A stretch of DNA of 64,000 nucleotides from the NCBI RefSeq assembly GCF_003368325.1, contig NZ_CP031466.1, positions 3,348,001 through 3,412,000 on the forward strand, written 5' to 3'. The position numbers and the translations under genes are program-made. The stretch's first letter is position 1, and each line of letters begins with the position of its first letter. This stretch comes from Paraburkholderia caffeinilytica. GTDB lineage: Bacteria > Pseudomonadota > Gammaproteobacteria > Burkholderiales > Burkholderiaceae. This document shows, piece after piece, positions 43,200-53,017 of the stretch. The notes under the pieces are model-generated. The model searched no databases, was not told the DNA's origin, and saw nothing but the letters and a program-made list of their open reading frames with translations.

Positions 43200-45320
43200 A
43201 TGCAAAAGAAGAGACGAGGAAGCGAACGGGATTTTCGCCGCGAAACTATCAACGGCGTCGGTACGCTGTGGTCAAGAGCTAAAACATTTCGAATACTTGC
43301 AGGCGTTGCCTGTGTCTCGCTTGCACTTGCTGCATGCGGCGGACATAGCGGGAGCGATTCGACGTCTTCCGGAATACCGTCGTCGACAGCGCCTCAGAGT
43401 CTGGAAGCAAATGCGGCTTTGGCAGCGAAATCGGCAACCGTACCTTTAGCCATGTCGTTGAAGATGAACGCGAGCAGTTTGTCGGCGGACGCATCTGTTG
43501 ATCGCTTCATTGTCAAGTACAAGTCAGGCACATCCGAACGTGGGTCAACGGCAGCAGTGCAGTCTCGGCTCGATCGCCTGACTGGTGCACTCCCCTCCCG
43601 GGCACGCCATCTGCGGCGCATGGGTATCGGCTCGGATGTGGTGACAACAGAGCGCAAGCTAACGTCGACCGAAGCAAAAGCATTTATGCGTGCCATTGCT
43701 TCGGACCCTGACGTTGAATATGTGGAACCAGATACACCAATGTCCGGTGCATCGGCTCCTAATGATCCATTGTATAGCTCCCAGTGGGGCTTAGGGTCGG
43801 ACCTTGACCCGGGGCAATCGACAAAAGGTATACGCGCGGAGGGCGCATGGGCCATGACGAGCGGCGCAGGGGGTGTGATCGGTCTGGTGGATAGCGGCGT
43901 CACTAGCCATAGCGACTTGGACGCGAATATTTTGCCTGGGTATGACTTCACCTATGAAACACGTGGCGGAGATGGTAGGGATACAGGGGTGCCGTCCGGT
44001 TACACCTGCTCGATTACGTGGCATGGCACACATGTCGCGGGCATCATGGCTGCGGTAACCAATAACGGCATCGGGATCGCCGGCGTCGCGCCCGCCGCGA
44101 AGGTCGTTTCGGCGCGGGTGTTGAACGGATGCGCCAACGGCAGCCTATCCAATGTCGTAGATGGAATTATGTGGGCGGCCGGCGGAATGGTCCAGGGGGT
44201 GCCCGCCAATCCTCATCCGGCGAAAGTCATCAATGCCAGCCTTGGTGGATACGGGATGTGTTCCGCAACGATGCAGGCTGCAATCGATTATGCCACCAGT
44301 CGAGGTGCTGTCGTCGTGGTCGCTGCGATGAACGAGGCCAACGATGCAGCGAAATATCAACCGGCGAACTGCCATAACGTTATTACGGTAGGCAACTCCG
44401 CTCGCAGTGGTGTTCGTTACTATGATTCGAATTATGGGCCGGTCGTCGATATAGCCGCACCGGGTGATTGGATCTTGTCTACCTATAACAGTGGAACTTC
44501 CACCCCTGGCGTGGAGAGCTATTCATATCAGAATGGCACGTCGATGTCGGCGCCTATGGTAAGCGGTGTTGTTGCACTTGCCCAGTCGGTGGCACCTACT
44601 CCATTGAGCGCGGCCGAAATGCGAGCCCTGATTCAGCAGAACGCCCAGCCTTTTCCAGCGACGTTTGACTGGACCCGGTCTTTGGGCGCGGGCATTCTTG
44701 ATGCAACTGCGACAATCGCCGCTGCGAAGTCAGGGAAGATTCCAGCGGCAGCGGATTTTACTTGCTCGGAAGCGCCGAACGTGATGCAAGTCACGTGCAC
44801 CGACCTGTCTGCTGCGAGGGGAGCACCCATCAAGTCGTGGGCGTGGAATTTTGGCACCGGTGATCCTGATGTGGTGCGAACACAATCCGTCAATCCTTAC
44901 GTCAATTTCGACTATGCTGGCAACTATAAGATCACGTTGAAAGTGACCGATAGTAATGGCGCTACCAGCACACTGACTCGTCCATTCTCAGTACTCCCGC
45001 CTACCGTCCAGGATTTCTCGGTCAATGTACCCACCCTGGTTTCGGCGAAAAATCGCGACATGTTGTACTTCGCACTGGATGTGCCGGCCGGCGTAAAGGG
45101 CATGACTGTTACGTTGAAGCCGTCGAATGCCACGGAATCTGCCTGGTTGTATACCCGGGTTGGCACACCTTCTGTGCTTCACCCTGAGTGCCAGGCAGGT
45201 ATGGGGAACAGCAACGCCGCGACCTGTACGATCGCGAATCCGGTTGCGGGGGCCTATTACCTCATCATAGGCGCGCAATCGAATCTGAGCAGCACGCTCA
45301 CGGCGACCTATACGAAATAA
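43200..45320 (+). CDS. S8 subtilisin-like serine protease, lipoprotein
   Basis: A 706-residue exported subtilase. A lipobox (LALAAC, lipidated Cys46) follows a hydrophobic stretch. An I9-like propeptide lies about residues 98-185 and the peptidase domain about 190-510, with catalytic Asp231 (LVDSGV), His275 (WHGTHVAG) and Ser448 (NGTSMSAPM). A PKD domain (about 515-600, SWAWNFGTGDPD) and a pre-peptidase C-terminal domain (about 605-706) follow. It is thus an outer-membrane-anchored or surface protease. The gene is AT-richer than its neighbours, suggesting acquisition. Confidence 0.93.
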   Translation: MQKKRRGSERDFRRETINGVGTLWSRAKTFRILAGVACVSLALAACGGHSGSDSTSSGIPSSTAPQSLEANAALAAKSATVPLAMSLKMNASSLSADASVDRFIVKYKSGTSERGSTAAVQSRLDRLTGALPSRARHLRRMGIGSDVVTTERKLTSTEAKAFMRAIASDPDVEYVEPDTPMSGASAPNDPLYSSQWGLGSDLDPGQSTKGIRAEGAWAMTSGAGGVIGLVDSGVTSHSDLDANILPGYDFTYETRGGDGRDTGVPSGYTCSITWHGTHVAGIMAAVTNNGIGIAGVAPAAKVVSARVLNGCANGSLSNVVDGIMWAAGGMVQGVPANPHPAKVINASLGGYGMCSATMQAAIDYATSRGAVVVVAAMNEANDAAKYQPANCHNVITVGNSARSGVRYYDSNYGPVVDIAAPGDWILSTYNSGTSTPGVESYSYQNGTSMSAPMVSGVVALAQSVAPTPLSAAEMRALIQQNAQPFPATFDWTRSLGAGILDATATIAAAKSGKIPAAADFTCSEAPNVMQVTCTDLSAARGAPIKSWAWNFGTGDPDVVRTQSVNPYVNFDYAGNYKITLKVTDSNGATSTLTRPFSVLPPTVQDFSVNVPTLVSAKNRDMLYFALDVPAGVKGMTVTLKPSNATESAWLYTRVGTPSVLHPECQAGMGNSNAATCTIANPVAGAYYLIIGAQSNLSSTLTATYTK

Positions 45321-45349
45321 GCCGAGTCAAGCTGGTTTGACGAGTAGTA

Positions 45350-45385
45350 GCGCCCCTGGATCGCACTTGGCGATCATAGGGGCGC
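45350..45385 (+). terminator. Hairpin after the protease gene
   Basis: Imperfect long stem GCGCCCCTGGATCGC / GCGATCATAGGGGCGC around ACTTG, 30 bases after the protease stop. A T-run is weak, so termination is likely but not certain. Confidence 0.55.
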
Positions 45386-45435
45386 ACCTTCAGGTCTACG
45401 CACAAGAAAAAAATTGGTCAATAGAAATTCCCTAA

Positions 45436-46872
45436 ATGTCAAAATCTTCCACCTCAAATAACGATGCATCGATCAACGCAGAACTAATAGAAACCTCTGG
45501 TACCGGCAGTTATCTTTTTCGTGCGTGGACGCCAAACCCGGCGAGCTTGCAGGACGGTCTCGACCTAATCGTCGCATTGGTCAAAACGGAGCGCGAGGAT
45601 AAGATTGACGACGTGGTAGAGCAATTGAGCAGCCGCTATGCAAACGATGCCGAAGCGCTGAGACTTATATCTGGCGTGTTGAACGAGAACTTCCGTTATG
45701 ACGATGGATTGAAGATCGCCAAGCAGGGACTGTCGGTCGATCCTGATAACCATTTTCTGCACTACAACGCGGCAAGGGCATTATGGATGTGCGGGTTGGC
45801 CCAAGAATGTTCCTCATACGCAATGCAAGCGGCGCGTCTTTGGCCGGAAAATTCGGGCACGAGCGTGCAGTATTTTGTCTCATGTGTCCAGCTTGTTCTG
45901 GGTAATTTTGACGAAGGGTGGAAGCAACATAAGATCTTCTACACGTACCCGTCGGTTTCCAACCAATTGATTCGCCCTGACTTCCCCGAGTGGAATGGCG
46001 AACCCCTGACGGGATGCCGGTTTTTGTACGCACTCCACCAGGGATTTGGCGACCAGATACAGTTCCTTAGGTTCGTCGAGTGGTTACGCCAGCAAGGCGC
46101 AACAGTCGATGTACTTGTCGATCCACCACTCGCCGGAATTGCTGCCAGCATGACCGGCGTGCGAACGGTCTACACGTATCCCACCGTACCGAATGGACCA
46201 TACGAGTACTGGTCTTATATGATGCGGATACCAGAGTACATGAATTTGCAAATATCAATGCTCCCAGTTGCCATGCCATATCTCACGACAACGCAGGAGC
46301 GACGTAAGCACTGGCGCACCTATTTCGAGGCGACCGCTCCGCGCACGGCATGTGCAAACGAACGGCGCGTTGGGTTCGTCTGGAAGGGTAGCCCGAATAC
46401 GAACAATGATCGCTTCCGATCGATGCAATTGGAGATGCTGAGACCGTTGTTTGCATTGCCGCATATAGCCTGGTTTTCAGTCCAAAAAGGAGATGGTGAG
46501 GAAGGCAGAAAATCCATAGCCGACGAATTCGACGTGCACATCTTGGGACCGCTGATTGAGGACTTTACCGATACACTCGCAATACTTGAAACGCTTGATC
46601 TGCTTATCACAGTAGATACATCTGCTGCACATCTTGCAGGCGCTGCTGGCCAGCCCGTCTGGGTGCTTCAGCCAGCCTATTCGGAGTGGAGGTGGCTAGT
46701 CGATAGAACGGATAGTCCATGGTATCCATCCATGCGCCTGTTCCGTCAGCGCCGATTGGGTGAGTGGGACGCGGTTGTCGAAGACGTGCGGGCAGCCTTG
46801 CAGGATTGGTGCAATAGCGATGTGTCACACCGCACTGACTGCCGACATGGAGCGCGACATGGGAACGCTTGA
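45436..46872 (+). CDS. TPR-containing glycosyltransferase (GT9/GT41-like)
   Basis: A 478-residue protein. The N-terminal 150 residues look like TPR-type helical repeats (EALRLISGVLNENFRYDDGL and YNAARALWMCGLAQECSSYA). The C-terminal domain has HQGFGDQIQFLRF (about 198-210) and VDTSAAHLAGAAGQPVWVL (about 393-411), the sugar-nucleotide binding pattern of heptosyltransferase-like GT9 enzymes fused to TPRs. It may glycosylate a surface protein; the neighbouring lipoprotein protease is a possible but unproven target. AT-rich like the preceding gene. The last 20 codons overlap GC-rich junction sequence. Confidence 0.83.
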   Translation: MSKSSTSNNDASINAELIETSGTGSYLFRAWTPNPASLQDGLDLIVALVKTEREDKIDDVVEQLSSRYANDAEALRLISGVLNENFRYDDGLKIAKQGLSVDPDNHFLHYNAARALWMCGLAQECSSYAMQAARLWPENSGTSVQYFVSCVQLVLGNFDEGWKQHKIFYTYPSVSNQLIRPDFPEWNGEPLTGCRFLYALHQGFGDQIQFLRFVEWLRQQGATVDVLVDPPLAGIAASMTGVRTVYTYPTVPNGPYEYWSYMMRIPEYMNLQISMLPVAMPYLTTTQERRKHWRTYFEATAPRTACANERRVGFVWKGSPNTNNDRFRSMQLEMLRPLFALPHIAWFSVQKGDGEEGRKSIADEFDVHILGPLIEDFTDTLAILETLDLLITVDTSAAHLAGAAGQPVWVLQPAYSEWRWLVDRTDSPWYPSMRLFRQRRLGEWDAVVEDVRAALQDWCNSDVSHRTDCRHGARHGNA

Positions 46873-46978
46873 CGAGCAAGGCAAGCCGAACAAAGACAGC
46901 ATCAGCGCTTCGACCGTCGTTTGCATTGGCCGATGAAGCATCTAAGTCTCGCGTCTACCGCTGGGTCGTCGCGCCCGC

Positions 46979-47245
46979 CTACTTCCTTCCCACCAGATAC
47001 GTCACACCACTCGGTCCGTAACGCTCTGAATGCAGTTTGTTAGCTGGCAAGTGGAAGACGTCGCCGGCTTTATACGCTCGCTCTTCGTCGCCCACGCGGA
47101 TGTGCAACTCCCCTTCCAGAATCAACGCTTTCGCTTCGAATGAATGTTCATGCACATCCATCGTGATGTTCGCCTCCCGCGTCACAACGACGGCCTCAGG
47201 GAATCCGTCTTTCGTCAGGCTTTCAGTGAATGCTTCGCGGTCCAT
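46979..47245 (-). CDS. Small cupin protein
   Basis: An 88-residue single cupin domain with VHEHSFEAKALILEGEL (first motif, His residues and Glu) and GDVFHLPANKLHSE (second motif). All usual metal ligands are present. Such minimal cupins bind a metal and are often small-molecule sensors or isomerases. No functional neighbour. Confidence 0.86.
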   Translation of the reverse strand: MDREAFTESLTKDGFPEAVVVTREANITMDVHEHSFEAKALILEGELHIRVGDEERAYKAGDVFHLPANKLHSERYGPSGVTYLVGRK

Positions 47246-47321
47246 GGTGTCTCCATCGGCAAGCAGTTGCGGAGATTCACTGTAACGCCATCCGCCGATT
47301 CTTGCAGAGCGCTGCCGCGCA

Positions 47322-47717
47322 TTACGCCGATGCTGTTACACCAGCGTCGAGCTTCCTGCGTGTTCTCGTGCGCGGCACCACTGATTCACCCATCCCCTTC
47401 CTGCGGCGCGCAGCATTCGATTCCGCTTCTTCCGCATCGGCCATCACGACCGACATTCTTCCTCGCTCGATGTTCGCGTCGGTTTCATATTGATGCGCCG
47501 TCTGCTCCAACAACTCCGCAAGCAACATCTGGTCACGACGGTCGCAATGGTTCATCGCGATGCCTTTGCGCAGTGTCCGGGCAAGCATAGCCAGCGATGA
47601 AAGCCGTTCCACATACGTGCGGGTTGCTTCCAATATTTCTCCAGCAAGTCGCTTATATTCAGCGGGCTTCACCGAAAGACGCGGATTCATAAATGGGGCT
47701 TCAGCGGGTTTGCTCAT
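47322..47717 (-). CDS. Hypothetical protein
   Basis: A 131-residue protein, mostly helical (YKRLAGEILEATRTYVERLS and LLAELLEQTAHQYETDANIE), with a basic C-terminal tail (RRRKG, RTRTRRKLD). No signal peptide or membrane segment. The ATG at 47717 follows a weak ribosome binding site; the frame stays open 21 codons upstream. I do not recognise the family. Confidence 0.6.
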   Translation of the reverse strand: MSKPAEAPFMNPRLSVKPAEYKRLAGEILEATRTYVERLSSLAMLARTLRKGIAMNHCDRRDQMLLAELLEQTAHQYETDANIERGRMSVVMADAEEAESNAARRRKGMGESVVPRTRTRRKLDAGVTASA

Positions 47718-48221
47718 GGCGCGATTTCCGGTTGATTCTCGAAATCGCCCGACACTCGCTGCAAACGGGTGGGCGGGCACGTAGCGAGGTTGAGAGACCG
47801 GTGCTATCCCAGAGCCGGCGAACCTTGCGGCTCCCTCGCCACGGCTCGCCCATTAAACGGACGCACAGAGGCAAACTACCTGCATGACAGGTTGAATGGG
47901 CAATAGCATGCGGGCTCTCAAACCCGATCGTCTTTGTTTTGACGACCGCTAAAGTATAAGCGTGCCGCTTTCTTAAAATTCACTTTGTTAAGCTAACTAT
48001 CAAGCTTTGGCCATTCGGCCTAGGACGGATGCACCGTTCCCTCAGAGCAACGACATCAAACCTCTGAGCTTCGATCAACCTTCTCGTTAGCGAATCGTCC
48101 GATCGAAACCCAGCCCCCGTCAAATGCTACCTATGCTGAGCAACAGCCTCGCAACTGAGCTTCGATCAAGCACCCCAAAAAACGAACCGCTCAACCGAAG
48201 CCCACCCATCTCCGCCCGCCC
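47718..48221. other. Intergenic region with a 15-bp direct repeat
   Basis: About 500 bases without a convincing gene. CTGAGCTTCGATCAA occurs twice (48064-48078 and 48155-48169), 91 bases apart. The segment around 47940-48010 is AT-rich. No terminator with a T-run could be seen for the phospholipase gene. Confidence 0.4.
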
Positions 48222-50378
48222 TTAATTCACCACCAACACCGGCGCCACCGCCGCCGGATCGCTAATACTCGGCCGCCCATTCTCAACGTGTCCAGCCACA
48301 CGACGCGAGAAGCTCGGATCGTCATTGCTCGTCACCGTCAAGTCATACCAGTGATGGCTCGACGACAGCACCCACGCCTCTTCGATATGCGACTCGGCCG
48401 GCACCAGCACCGGACGCGTCCGCGCGCCATACGCGTTATCCGTCACCGTCAACCGCGCAACACCGCCGCCCTTGTTGCTGAACTTCAGAAACACATTGCC
48501 GTTCGCAACATCGTATTGCACCTTGATCTCCGGCTGTGCGGGCTTGCCGTTGCCGTGTCCGCCCGAGGTTGCCTGCGCCGTTTGCGCCGCTGCCTGCTGC
48601 GTATTGCCCGCGAACTTGCGCACGAAGCCATTCGGCCCGAACACCTCGAACGCATACACGCCGTTCGTCGTCGTCAGATCGAAGGTCTCGTTGAGCGACT
48701 TGCCGGCCTCGACGGTATAGCGCCACGGACCATCCGTACGATTCGTCGAGTACACATAGAAATGCGCGCCTTGATCGCCGCTGTTGGCAAGCACGATCTC
48801 GAACGTGTTCTTCTTCACATCCGCGTGACCGTTTACATGCAACTCATACGGCAATGCACGGGCGAAACGAATGCCGCTTTCCTGCGGATCGATCGCCCCC
48901 GGCGTTGCGGGCACAGTCGGCTTCGGCTGCGTTGCGCACTGGTTGTCGGCGATGCTCTTGTAGTTGCTCGTGTCCGGCAGCGGCGGCACTTTCGAGTCCG
49001 GCGTGCGGAAATCGAACGCCGTCGTCAGGTCGCCGCACACCGCACGGCGCCATTGCGTAATGTTCGGCTCGTACACGCCGAATCGCGTTTCGATGAAGCG
49101 AATCACCGACGTGTGATCGAACACCTGCGAGCACACGAAACCACCCTTGGTCCACGGCGACACGACCGTCATCGGCACGCGCGGGCCGAGGCCGTAGGGC
49201 AAGCCGTCCGCGGTGTAGCTGCCGCCGCGCGCCGGATTCACCACGTTGTGAATTTCACCGTCGGTGCTGACCGTCGACTGGCCTTGCGCCGGCGTCGTCG
49301 CCGGTTGTGGCGGCACGAGGTGATCGAAGAAGCCGTCGTTCTCGTCGTACATGATGAACAGCACGGTCTTGCTCCACACTTCGGGATTCGACGTCAACGC
49401 ATCGAGAATCTGCGACGTGTATTCCGCGCCGTATGCGGGCGTATAGCTCGGGTGCTCGGAGTAGGCAGCCGGCGGGCACAACCACGACACTTGCGGCAGC
49501 TTGTTGGCCAGCACGTCGGCCTTCAGGTCGTCGATGGTGCGCACGGTTTGCGCACGTTCATACAACGGCGAACCCGGCTGTGCATTGATGAAGTTCGCGA
49601 AGTTCTGCAGGACGTTGGTGCCGTAGTTGCCGTTCAACGGATCGGCGCCCGTCAGACCCTGCTGATACACCTGCCACGAAATACCCGCGGCTTGCAGGCG
49701 TTCCGGGTACGTGGTCCACGAAAGCAACTGATAGTTCGGCGGACCGTCGCCGTCGACGAAATCGGCGTTGTCGAGCAGCGGGCCGCCCAGCGTGCCGGTC
49801 GGATCGACCATGCCGGTCATCAGATACGAGCGGTTCGGGTGCGTCGGTCCCGGCAGCGAGCAGAAGTAGGCGTCGCAGACGGTGAATGCATCGGCCAGCG
49901 CGTAGTGAAACGGAATGTCGCTGCGCAGGTGATAGCCCATCGTCATGTCGGTCTTGTTCGCGGGCCACTGATCGTAGCGGCCGCCGTCGATCGCGGCATG
50001 GGTCTTGTACCAGGTGTGGTCAAGATCGCCGACGCATTGTGCGCTGGTCGTCGCCGTATTCAGATGGAACGGCAGCACCGGTTGGGTCGGATCTTCCTTC
50101 GACGGTTGATACCACACCGGCTTGCCGCCCGGCAGCGGAATCGGGAAGCGGTCGTTGTAGCCACGCACGCCGCGCAGATGGCCGAAGTAGTGGTCGAACG
50201 AGCGGTTCTCCTGCATGAACACGACGATGTGCTCGACATCGCGGATCGTGCCGGTGCGCGAAAACGCCGGCACGGCAAGCGCATTGCGAATGGACTCGGG
50301 CAGCGCGGTCAGCGCGGCGGCAGCGCCGGCGGATGAAGCCACGGTCTGCAGGAAACGGCGACGGCTATTTGATGTCAT
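48222..50378 (-). CDS. Phosphocholine-specific phospholipase C, Tat-exported
   Basis: A 718-residue member of the acid phosphatase/phospholipase C superfamily (PlcH/PlcN type). The Tat signal has SRRRFLQTVA at residues 5-14. The catalytic domain starts with DVEHIVVFMQENRSFDHYFG (about 46-65), the metal and nucleophile region, and includes YDENDGFFDHLVPP. Two C-terminal DUF756 repeats follow (about 495-690). It splits phosphatidylcholine or sphingomyelin to phosphocholine, an enzyme used for phosphate and choline scavenging. It is directly downstream of a lipoprotein gene. Confidence 0.92.
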   Translation of the reverse strand: MTSNSRRRFLQTVASSAGAAAALTALPESIRNALAVPAFSRTGTIRDVEHIVVFMQENRSFDHYFGHLRGVRGYNDRFPIPLPGGKPVWYQPSKEDPTQPVLPFHLNTATTSAQCVGDLDHTWYKTHAAIDGGRYDQWPANKTDMTMGYHLRSDIPFHYALADAFTVCDAYFCSLPGPTHPNRSYLMTGMVDPTGTLGGPLLDNADFVDGDGPPNYQLLSWTTYPERLQAAGISWQVYQQGLTGADPLNGNYGTNVLQNFANFINAQPGSPLYERAQTVRTIDDLKADVLANKLPQVSWLCPPAAYSEHPSYTPAYGAEYTSQILDALTSNPEVWSKTVLFIMYDENDGFFDHLVPPQPATTPAQGQSTVSTDGEIHNVVNPARGGSYTADGLPYGLGPRVPMTVVSPWTKGGFVCSQVFDHTSVIRFIETRFGVYEPNITQWRRAVCGDLTTAFDFRTPDSKVPPLPDTSNYKSIADNQCATQPKPTVPATPGAIDPQESGIRFARALPYELHVNGHADVKKNTFEIVLANSGDQGAHFYVYSTNRTDGPWRYTVEAGKSLNETFDLTTTNGVYAFEVFGPNGFVRKFAGNTQQAAAQTAQATSGGHGNGKPAQPEIKVQYDVANGNVFLKFSNKGGGVARLTVTDNAYGARTRPVLVPAESHIEEAWVLSSSHHWYDLTVTSNDDPSFSRRVAGHVENGRPSISDPAAVAPVLVVN

Positions 50379-50441
50379 CGAATATCACCTTCTGCGGGTG
50401 GAGAAAGAATAGCGCGCCTCGCGCACGCTCGGGGAATCGGG

Positions 50442-50759
50442 TCAGTTGCTATTGGCGTTGTCGCCCGGTGCGTAATGCATCACGGGCGCGACTTGCCGGC
50501 TGTCTGCGGTGAGGCTGGCCTGCATGTTTTGGGTGATGGCGTCAGACGCGGTTGCAGGGTCGGCTGCGAGTGGTGCTGATGCGTTGAGCATTCCAGCTGC
50601 TGGGACTGTCGTGGCGCTTTGCGCGGCAGCAGCGTTATTGGTGGTGCCTGGCGATGAAGACGTTGAAGCCGGGGCCGAGTCGTCGGCGCCGCAGCCGCTC
50701 AACGCGAAAGTTGCAAGTACAACGAAAACGGCGCTGGCCAGGCGGGAATCTGTTCTCAT
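50442..50759 (-). CDS. Small lipoprotein upstream of the phospholipase gene
   Basis: A 105-residue protein with a lipoprotein signal (FVVLATFALSGC, lipidated Cys about residue 22) and a low-complexity Ala/Ser/Thr-rich mature part. No domain recognised. Spaced 63 bases from the phospholipase gene on the same strand, so it probably shares its promoter. The ATG at 50759 is used; a TTG four codons earlier is possible. Confidence 0.65.
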   Translation of the reverse strand: MRTDSRLASAVFVVLATFALSGCGADDSAPASTSSSPGTTNNAAAAQSATTVPAAGMLNASAPLAADPATASDAITQNMQASLTADSRQVAPVMHYAPGDNANSN

Positions 50760-50968
50760 GTCTGCATCCAATGTGTGGCGGCGGATGCAGTCTCCATTCC
50801 TTTCGAGAAATAATTGTGAAACGTTTGCGAGCGGATAGACTTGTGTCGCGATGTCGGTTATTCGAAAGGAAATGGAAAGCAGTAAGCAGGAGAATGGTCA
50901 CGTTAGCGCCATATGGCTGAAGCCTTGGCACACCGAACGATTTGCGCTCCGCCTATTCTGGTAGGTCC

Positions 50969-52966
50969 ATGACACGCATCGAAAGACCTTTCGACATGAC
51001 GCGTCTCGAAGACGAATGGCTCGAGGCTGACGGCTTCGGCGGCTTCGCTTCGGGAACCGTCGGCACGCTGCGCACGCGGCGTTATCAGGCGTTGTTGCTC
51101 ACGGCCACGCGCGCGCCGGGCGGGCGCGTGGTGCTCGTCAACGGTGTCGAAGCATGGCTCGAAGCAGACGGCAAGCGTTATCCGTTGAGCATGCAGCGCT
51201 ACGTGCCGGACGTGATCTATCCGGACCTGACGGCGAGTCTTCTCGCGTTCGACACCGACCCTTGGCCGACATGGCGTTTGCAACTCGATCCGCTTATGAC
51301 GCTGGTAGCGGAAGTGTTCGTCAGCAAGGCAACGCGTGAAACGGTTTTGCGTTGGCGGCTGGAAGGTTCAGAAGCAACTTATGCCGCAGGCGCGTTCAAT
51401 CTGAAAGTCAGGCCTTTGCTCTCCGGGCGCGACTACCATGCACTGCACCACGAAAACCCGGCGTTCAATTTCAACGCGCAGACGAGCAGCGATCAGGCGT
51501 GCGTAAGCTGGCAACCTTATGGCGACCTGCCGGTCATCAACGCCGTTACCAACGGGGTCTACACGCACGCGCCTGATTGGTACCGAAACTTCTGCTACGT
51601 TCGCGAGCGCGAGCGCGGCCTCGACTTCAGTGAGGACCTCGCCACGCCCGGCGTGTTCAGCTTCAATCTCGCCGATGGCGAAGCGGTGATGATCCTCAGC
51701 GCGTCGATCGCGTCCTCAGCGTCCCCCGAGTCGGCGACGGAACCGGCGAGCACCCCAGCAGCCGCCCCCCACGCAACGGAACTCGCGCACCTCGAACAAC
51801 AGCGTCGCGGCGCACTCGGCCCACGCCTGCAACGCTCCGCCGATGCCTACGTCGTGGCGCGCAACGTAGGCCGCACGATCCTCGCCGGCTTTCCATGGTT
51901 CACCGATTGGGGCCGCGACACGTTCATCGCGATGCGCGGCCTGCTGATCGCAACAGGCCGGCTCGACGAAGCCGAAGCGATCCTGCTCGAATGGTCGGGC
52001 ACCTTGTCCGAAGGCATGCTGCCGAATCGTTTCCCCGATTATGGCGATACGCCGGAATACAACTCCGTCGATGCATCGTTGTGGTTCGTCATCGCCGTGC
52101 ACGACTATCTGGCGACAAACCACGCGAACGGCGGCACCCGGACGCGCCTGCAACAGGCAGTCGACACCATCCTTACGGGCTACACGACCGGCACGCGCTT
52201 CAACATCAAAGCCTCCACCGACGACGGCCTGCTAAACGCCGGCGTACCCGGCGTACAACTCACGTGGATGGATGCGAAGGTGGGCGATTGGGTGGTCACG
52301 CCACGCATCGGCAAACCCGTGGAAGTGCAGGCGCTCTGGATCAACGCATTGCGCATTGCAGCAACGTGGAATCCGCAATGGCAGCAACCTGCCGACCGAG
52401 CGCTGCAAGCGTTTCATGAACGTTTTACCGATCCGTCGACGCAAGCGCTCGTCGATAACGTCGACGTGGATTTCGTGAAAGGTGCCGTGGACCGCTCGAT
52501 CCGCCCGAACCAGATCTTCGCCGTAGGCGGCCTGCCGTTTCCGTTGCTCGACGGCACGGCGGCGCGCGCGGTGGTCGATCAGGTCGAAGCGCACCTGCTC
52601 ACGCCGCTCGGCCTCAGAACGCTCGCTCCGTCCGATCCCGCCTACCGCGGCCACTATGGCGGCACGCCGCTCGAGCGCGATGGCGCCTATCATCAAGGGA
52701 CCGTCTGGCCATGGCTGCTGGGCCCATTCGTCGAAGCATGGCTGCGGGTTCACGGCGCCGAGCCGGACGCCCGTGCACAAGCCAAAGCGCGTTTTCTCGA
52801 TCCGCTGTACGCGCATCTCGATCACGCCGGCCTCGACCATCTCTCCGAAATCGCCGACGGCGACGCGCCGCACGCGCCCGCCGGCACGCCGTTTCAGGCG
52901 TGGTCGCTGGGGGAGTTGCTGCGCATCGAAAACCTGCTTGCCCGGTGGGAGCCCATCGCCGCCTAA
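50969..52966 (+). CDS. Amylo-alpha-1,6-glucosidase family (debranching) enzyme
   Basis: A 665-residue protein. The N-terminal beta-sandwich domain (about 1-250) contains EWLEADGFGGFASGTVGTLR, and the (alpha/alpha)6-barrel GDE C-terminal domain (about 280-660) contains GFPWFTDWGRDTFIAMRGL and the catalytic region HQGTVWPWLLGPF. It is the archaeal/bacterial glycogen-debranching type (GH133-like). The ATG at 50969 is preferred. It is 51 bases upstream of a second alpha/alpha barrel glycosidase gene, then zwf and glucokinase, which suggests degradation of alpha-glucan to glucose 6-phosphate. Confidence 0.9.
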   Translation: MTRIERPFDMTRLEDEWLEADGFGGFASGTVGTLRTRRYQALLLTATRAPGGRVVLVNGVEAWLEADGKRYPLSMQRYVPDVIYPDLTASLLAFDTDPWPTWRLQLDPLMTLVAEVFVSKATRETVLRWRLEGSEATYAAGAFNLKVRPLLSGRDYHALHHENPAFNFNAQTSSDQACVSWQPYGDLPVINAVTNGVYTHAPDWYRNFCYVRERERGLDFSEDLATPGVFSFNLADGEAVMILSASIASSASPESATEPASTPAAAPHATELAHLEQQRRGALGPRLQRSADAYVVARNVGRTILAGFPWFTDWGRDTFIAMRGLLIATGRLDEAEAILLEWSGTLSEGMLPNRFPDYGDTPEYNSVDASLWFVIAVHDYLATNHANGGTRTRLQQAVDTILTGYTTGTRFNIKASTDDGLLNAGVPGVQLTWMDAKVGDWVVTPRIGKPVEVQALWINALRIAATWNPQWQQPADRALQAFHERFTDPSTQALVDNVDVDFVKGAVDRSIRPNQIFAVGGLPFPLLDGTAARAVVDQVEAHLLTPLGLRTLAPSDPAYRGHYGGTPLERDGAYHQGTVWPWLLGPFVEAWLRVHGAEPDARAQAKARFLDPLYAHLDHAGLDHLSEIADGDAPHAPAGTPFQAWSLGELLRIENLLARWEPIAA

Positions 52967-53017
52967 ACCGCGCTACGATGTGAGTCCCACCGCTAGGCCC
53001 GACGCAAGGATGTAGTC

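Noticed and set aside
48288..50336. 682-codon plus-strand ORF
   Set aside because: Antisense to the phospholipase C gene; composition rich in Arg, His and Val, typical of GC-driven shadow frames.
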